Source: Pontibacter fetidus (lineage in GTDB: Bacteria > Bacteroidota > Bacteroidia > Cytophagales > Hymenobacteraceae). From it: a DNA stretch of 64,000 nucleotides. The DNA is taken from positions 1-64,000 of the forward strand of contig NZ_JAAEAA010000007.1 of assembly GCF_010119545.1 (NCBI RefSeq), in the 5' to 3' direction. Position numbers and translations under genes: made by a program. Position 1 is the first letter of the stretch, and each line of letters starts with the position of its first letter. Below are positions 62,838 to 64,000 of the stretch, piece by piece. The notes below the pieces were generated by a model. The model saw only the letters and a program-made list of their open reading frames with translations, had not been told where the DNA came from and ran no database searches.

Positions 62838-64000
62838 ATGGATAAAACGAAAGCATCCCATAAAATAAAAGATACCAAAACAGCCGACCATTACCTGGTT
62901 GGTATAGGTGCATCTGCGGGTGGCTTGGAGGCTATCCATCAGTTGTTTGATCATTTTCCGAATAACTCCAGCTTTTCGTTTGTAATTATACAGCACCTTT
63001 CGCCGGACCATAAAAGCCTGATGGCAGAGCTGCTGAGCAAGCATACAAGCATGCAGGTGCAGGAGGCCGAGGATAACATGTTTACCCGACCTAACTGTGT
63101 GTATGTGTTGCCAAGTGGTAAACAGCTAACTATAGAACACGGGCGCCTGCGCCTTACAGATAAAACACGGAGCCGTGAGCCAAACTTTGCAATCGATCTC
63201 TTTTTTGAGTCTATGGCCAAGAACAGGGGCAAACTGGCAATTGGTGTAGTATTATCTGGTACGGGTACCGATGGTACTAAAGGTGCTAAGGCGATTAAAA
63301 AGGCAGGCGGAATTGTGGTAGTGCAGGACCCGGCAACTGCAAAGTTCGACGGTATGCCCCGCAGTGCCATTGATGCAGGCATTGTAGATTATGTGCTGCC
63401 CCCGGAACAAATGCCAGAGGAGATAATAGAATACACTCGCAAAATACCACTGGTAAAGAGCTTAATAGAACAGGATTTAGAAGGAGAAGACGAGGCTATA
63501 TTTAAAGAGATACTGGACCTTGTATGCACACATACCCAAACAGACTTCACAAACTATAAAGAGGCAACTATAAACCGCCGGATACGCAAACGCATGGATC
63601 ACCTGAAAGTGAAAAACATGAAAGCGTACCTGGATTACCTGCACGAGAACCCTGCCGAGATCAAAAAACTTTGCCAGGAATTCTTTATCAACGTAACCTC
63701 TTTTTTCCGGGACCCTGAAGCATTTGCTATACTTGAAAGCGACATCATCCCTAACATTATAGCCGAGAAAAAGCCAGAAGAAGCAGTAAAAGTATGGGTG
63801 GCTGCCTGCAGCACCGGCGAAGAAGTTTATTCGCTTGCTATACTTTTCAGTGAAGCATTTGAGAAAGCCGGCCGCGAACCGAACATTAAGCTGTTTGCCA
63901 CCGACATTGACCAGCAGGCCATTACACAAGCCTCAAAAGGAAGTTATCCGCTCAGCATCTCTAAAAATGTTTCGGCAGAGCGTCTGGAGCGCTTTTTCTA
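62838..64000 (+). CDS. CheB/CheR hybrid (chemotaxis methylesterase/methyltransferase), truncated at window end
   Basis: At least 387 residues. The CheB methylesterase domain begins at about residue 20 with VGIGASAGGLEAI (catalytic Ser26), IIQHLSPDHKS (His53) and LSGTGTDGTKGA. The CheR methyltransferase follows, with FRDPEAFAIL, AACSTGEEVYSLA (SAM-binding) and LFATDIDQQAI, and is incomplete. Full-length members often continue into PAS and histidine kinase domains. It sits directly after the phytochrome, suggesting a light-linked signalling protein rather than classical chemotaxis. Confidence 0.88.
   Translation, partial: MDKTKASHKIKDTKTADHYLVGIGASAGGLEAIHQLFDHFPNNSSFSFVIIQHLSPDHKSLMAELLSKHTSMQVQEAEDNMFTRPNCVYVLPSGKQLTIEHGRLRLTDKTRSREPNFAIDLFFESMAKNRGKLAIGVVLSGTGTDGTKGAKAIKKAGGIVVVQDPATAKFDGMPRSAIDAGIVDYVLPPEQMPEEIIEYTRKIPLVKSLIEQDLEGEDEAIFKEILDLVCTHTQTDFTNYKEATINRRIRKRMDHLKVKNMKAYLDYLHENPAEIKKLCQEFFINVTSFFRDPEAFAILESDIIPNIIAEKKPEEAVKVWVAACSTGEEVYSLAILFSEAFEKAGREPNIKLFATDIDQQAITQASKGSYPLSISKNVSAERLERFF

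Noticed and set aside
63477..63929. 150-codon minus-strand frame inside the CheB/CheR gene
   Set aside because: The opposite strand encodes continuous CheB/CheR motifs; this frame has none.

Overview
The window looks like chromosomal DNA of a Bacteroidota member, most likely order Cytophagales and family Hymenobacteraceae (Pontibacter-like). The placement is inferred from gene content: a secreted protein with a type IX secretion (T9SS) C-terminal sorting domain, a SusB-like GH97 glucosidase, a small HYC/CC/PP-type copper-cluster protein, an RND pump fused to TolC, and few Shine-Dalgarno sequences. No rRNA, tRNA, CRISPR array or transposase gene was seen.

Layout. 0-6 kb: housekeeping and catabolic genes (RluE, N-acyl-D-amino-acid deacylase, VOC protein) and a large secreted beta-helix/PA14/T9SS protein. 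6-17 kb: an adaptor/permease/ATPase ABC export operon, small conserved proteins, an MDR reductase, a DsbA/FrnE protein, a BNR-type lipoprotein, and a coupled PRPP synthetase/AMP-phosphorylase-like pair. 17-29 kb: a TonB receptor facing a nine-gene heavy-metal (probably copper) efflux operon on the minus strand. That operon holds an HYC-type protein, a CusA-type pump split in two by an in-frame 129-bp spacer, TolC, two CusB-type adaptors with metal-binding heads, a 42-aa membrane peptide and two lipoproteins. 29-45 kb: a sulfur island with a TsdA-like dihaem cytochrome, porin, DsrE, TlpA, MFS, two YeeE/YedE half-transporters, rhodanese, two persulfide-dioxygenase/rhodanese fusions, two TauE/SafE exporters, a Crp/Fnr regulator and a universal stress protein. 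45-53 kb: a PAP2 phosphatase and a second RND operon, with pump and TolC fused in one 1456-aa chain, an adaptor and a ferritin-like/VIT protein. 53-64 kb: GH97, a PRC-barrel/SHOCT protein, a PAS histidine kinase with a NarL-type regulator, a bacteriophytochrome photosensor and a CheB/CheR hybrid cut by the window end.

Two signals stand out. First, eight copies of a Crp/Fnr-type operator (GTGA-N6-TCAC) lie 53-97 bp upstream of sulfur-island transcription units, and the only Crp/Fnr gene seen in the window lies inside that island. This is a probable thiosulfate/persulfide regulon. Second, the palindrome AACTATAGTT is hugely over-represented: at least 19 exact copies were located by hand, in genes, spacers and terminator stems alike. 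This looks like a highly iterated genomic word of unknown role. Other oddities are the split CusA with repeated ATTCA-rich leaders, the internal signal-peptide-like segment in the CusA-TolC fusion, and MITE-like hairpin blocks.
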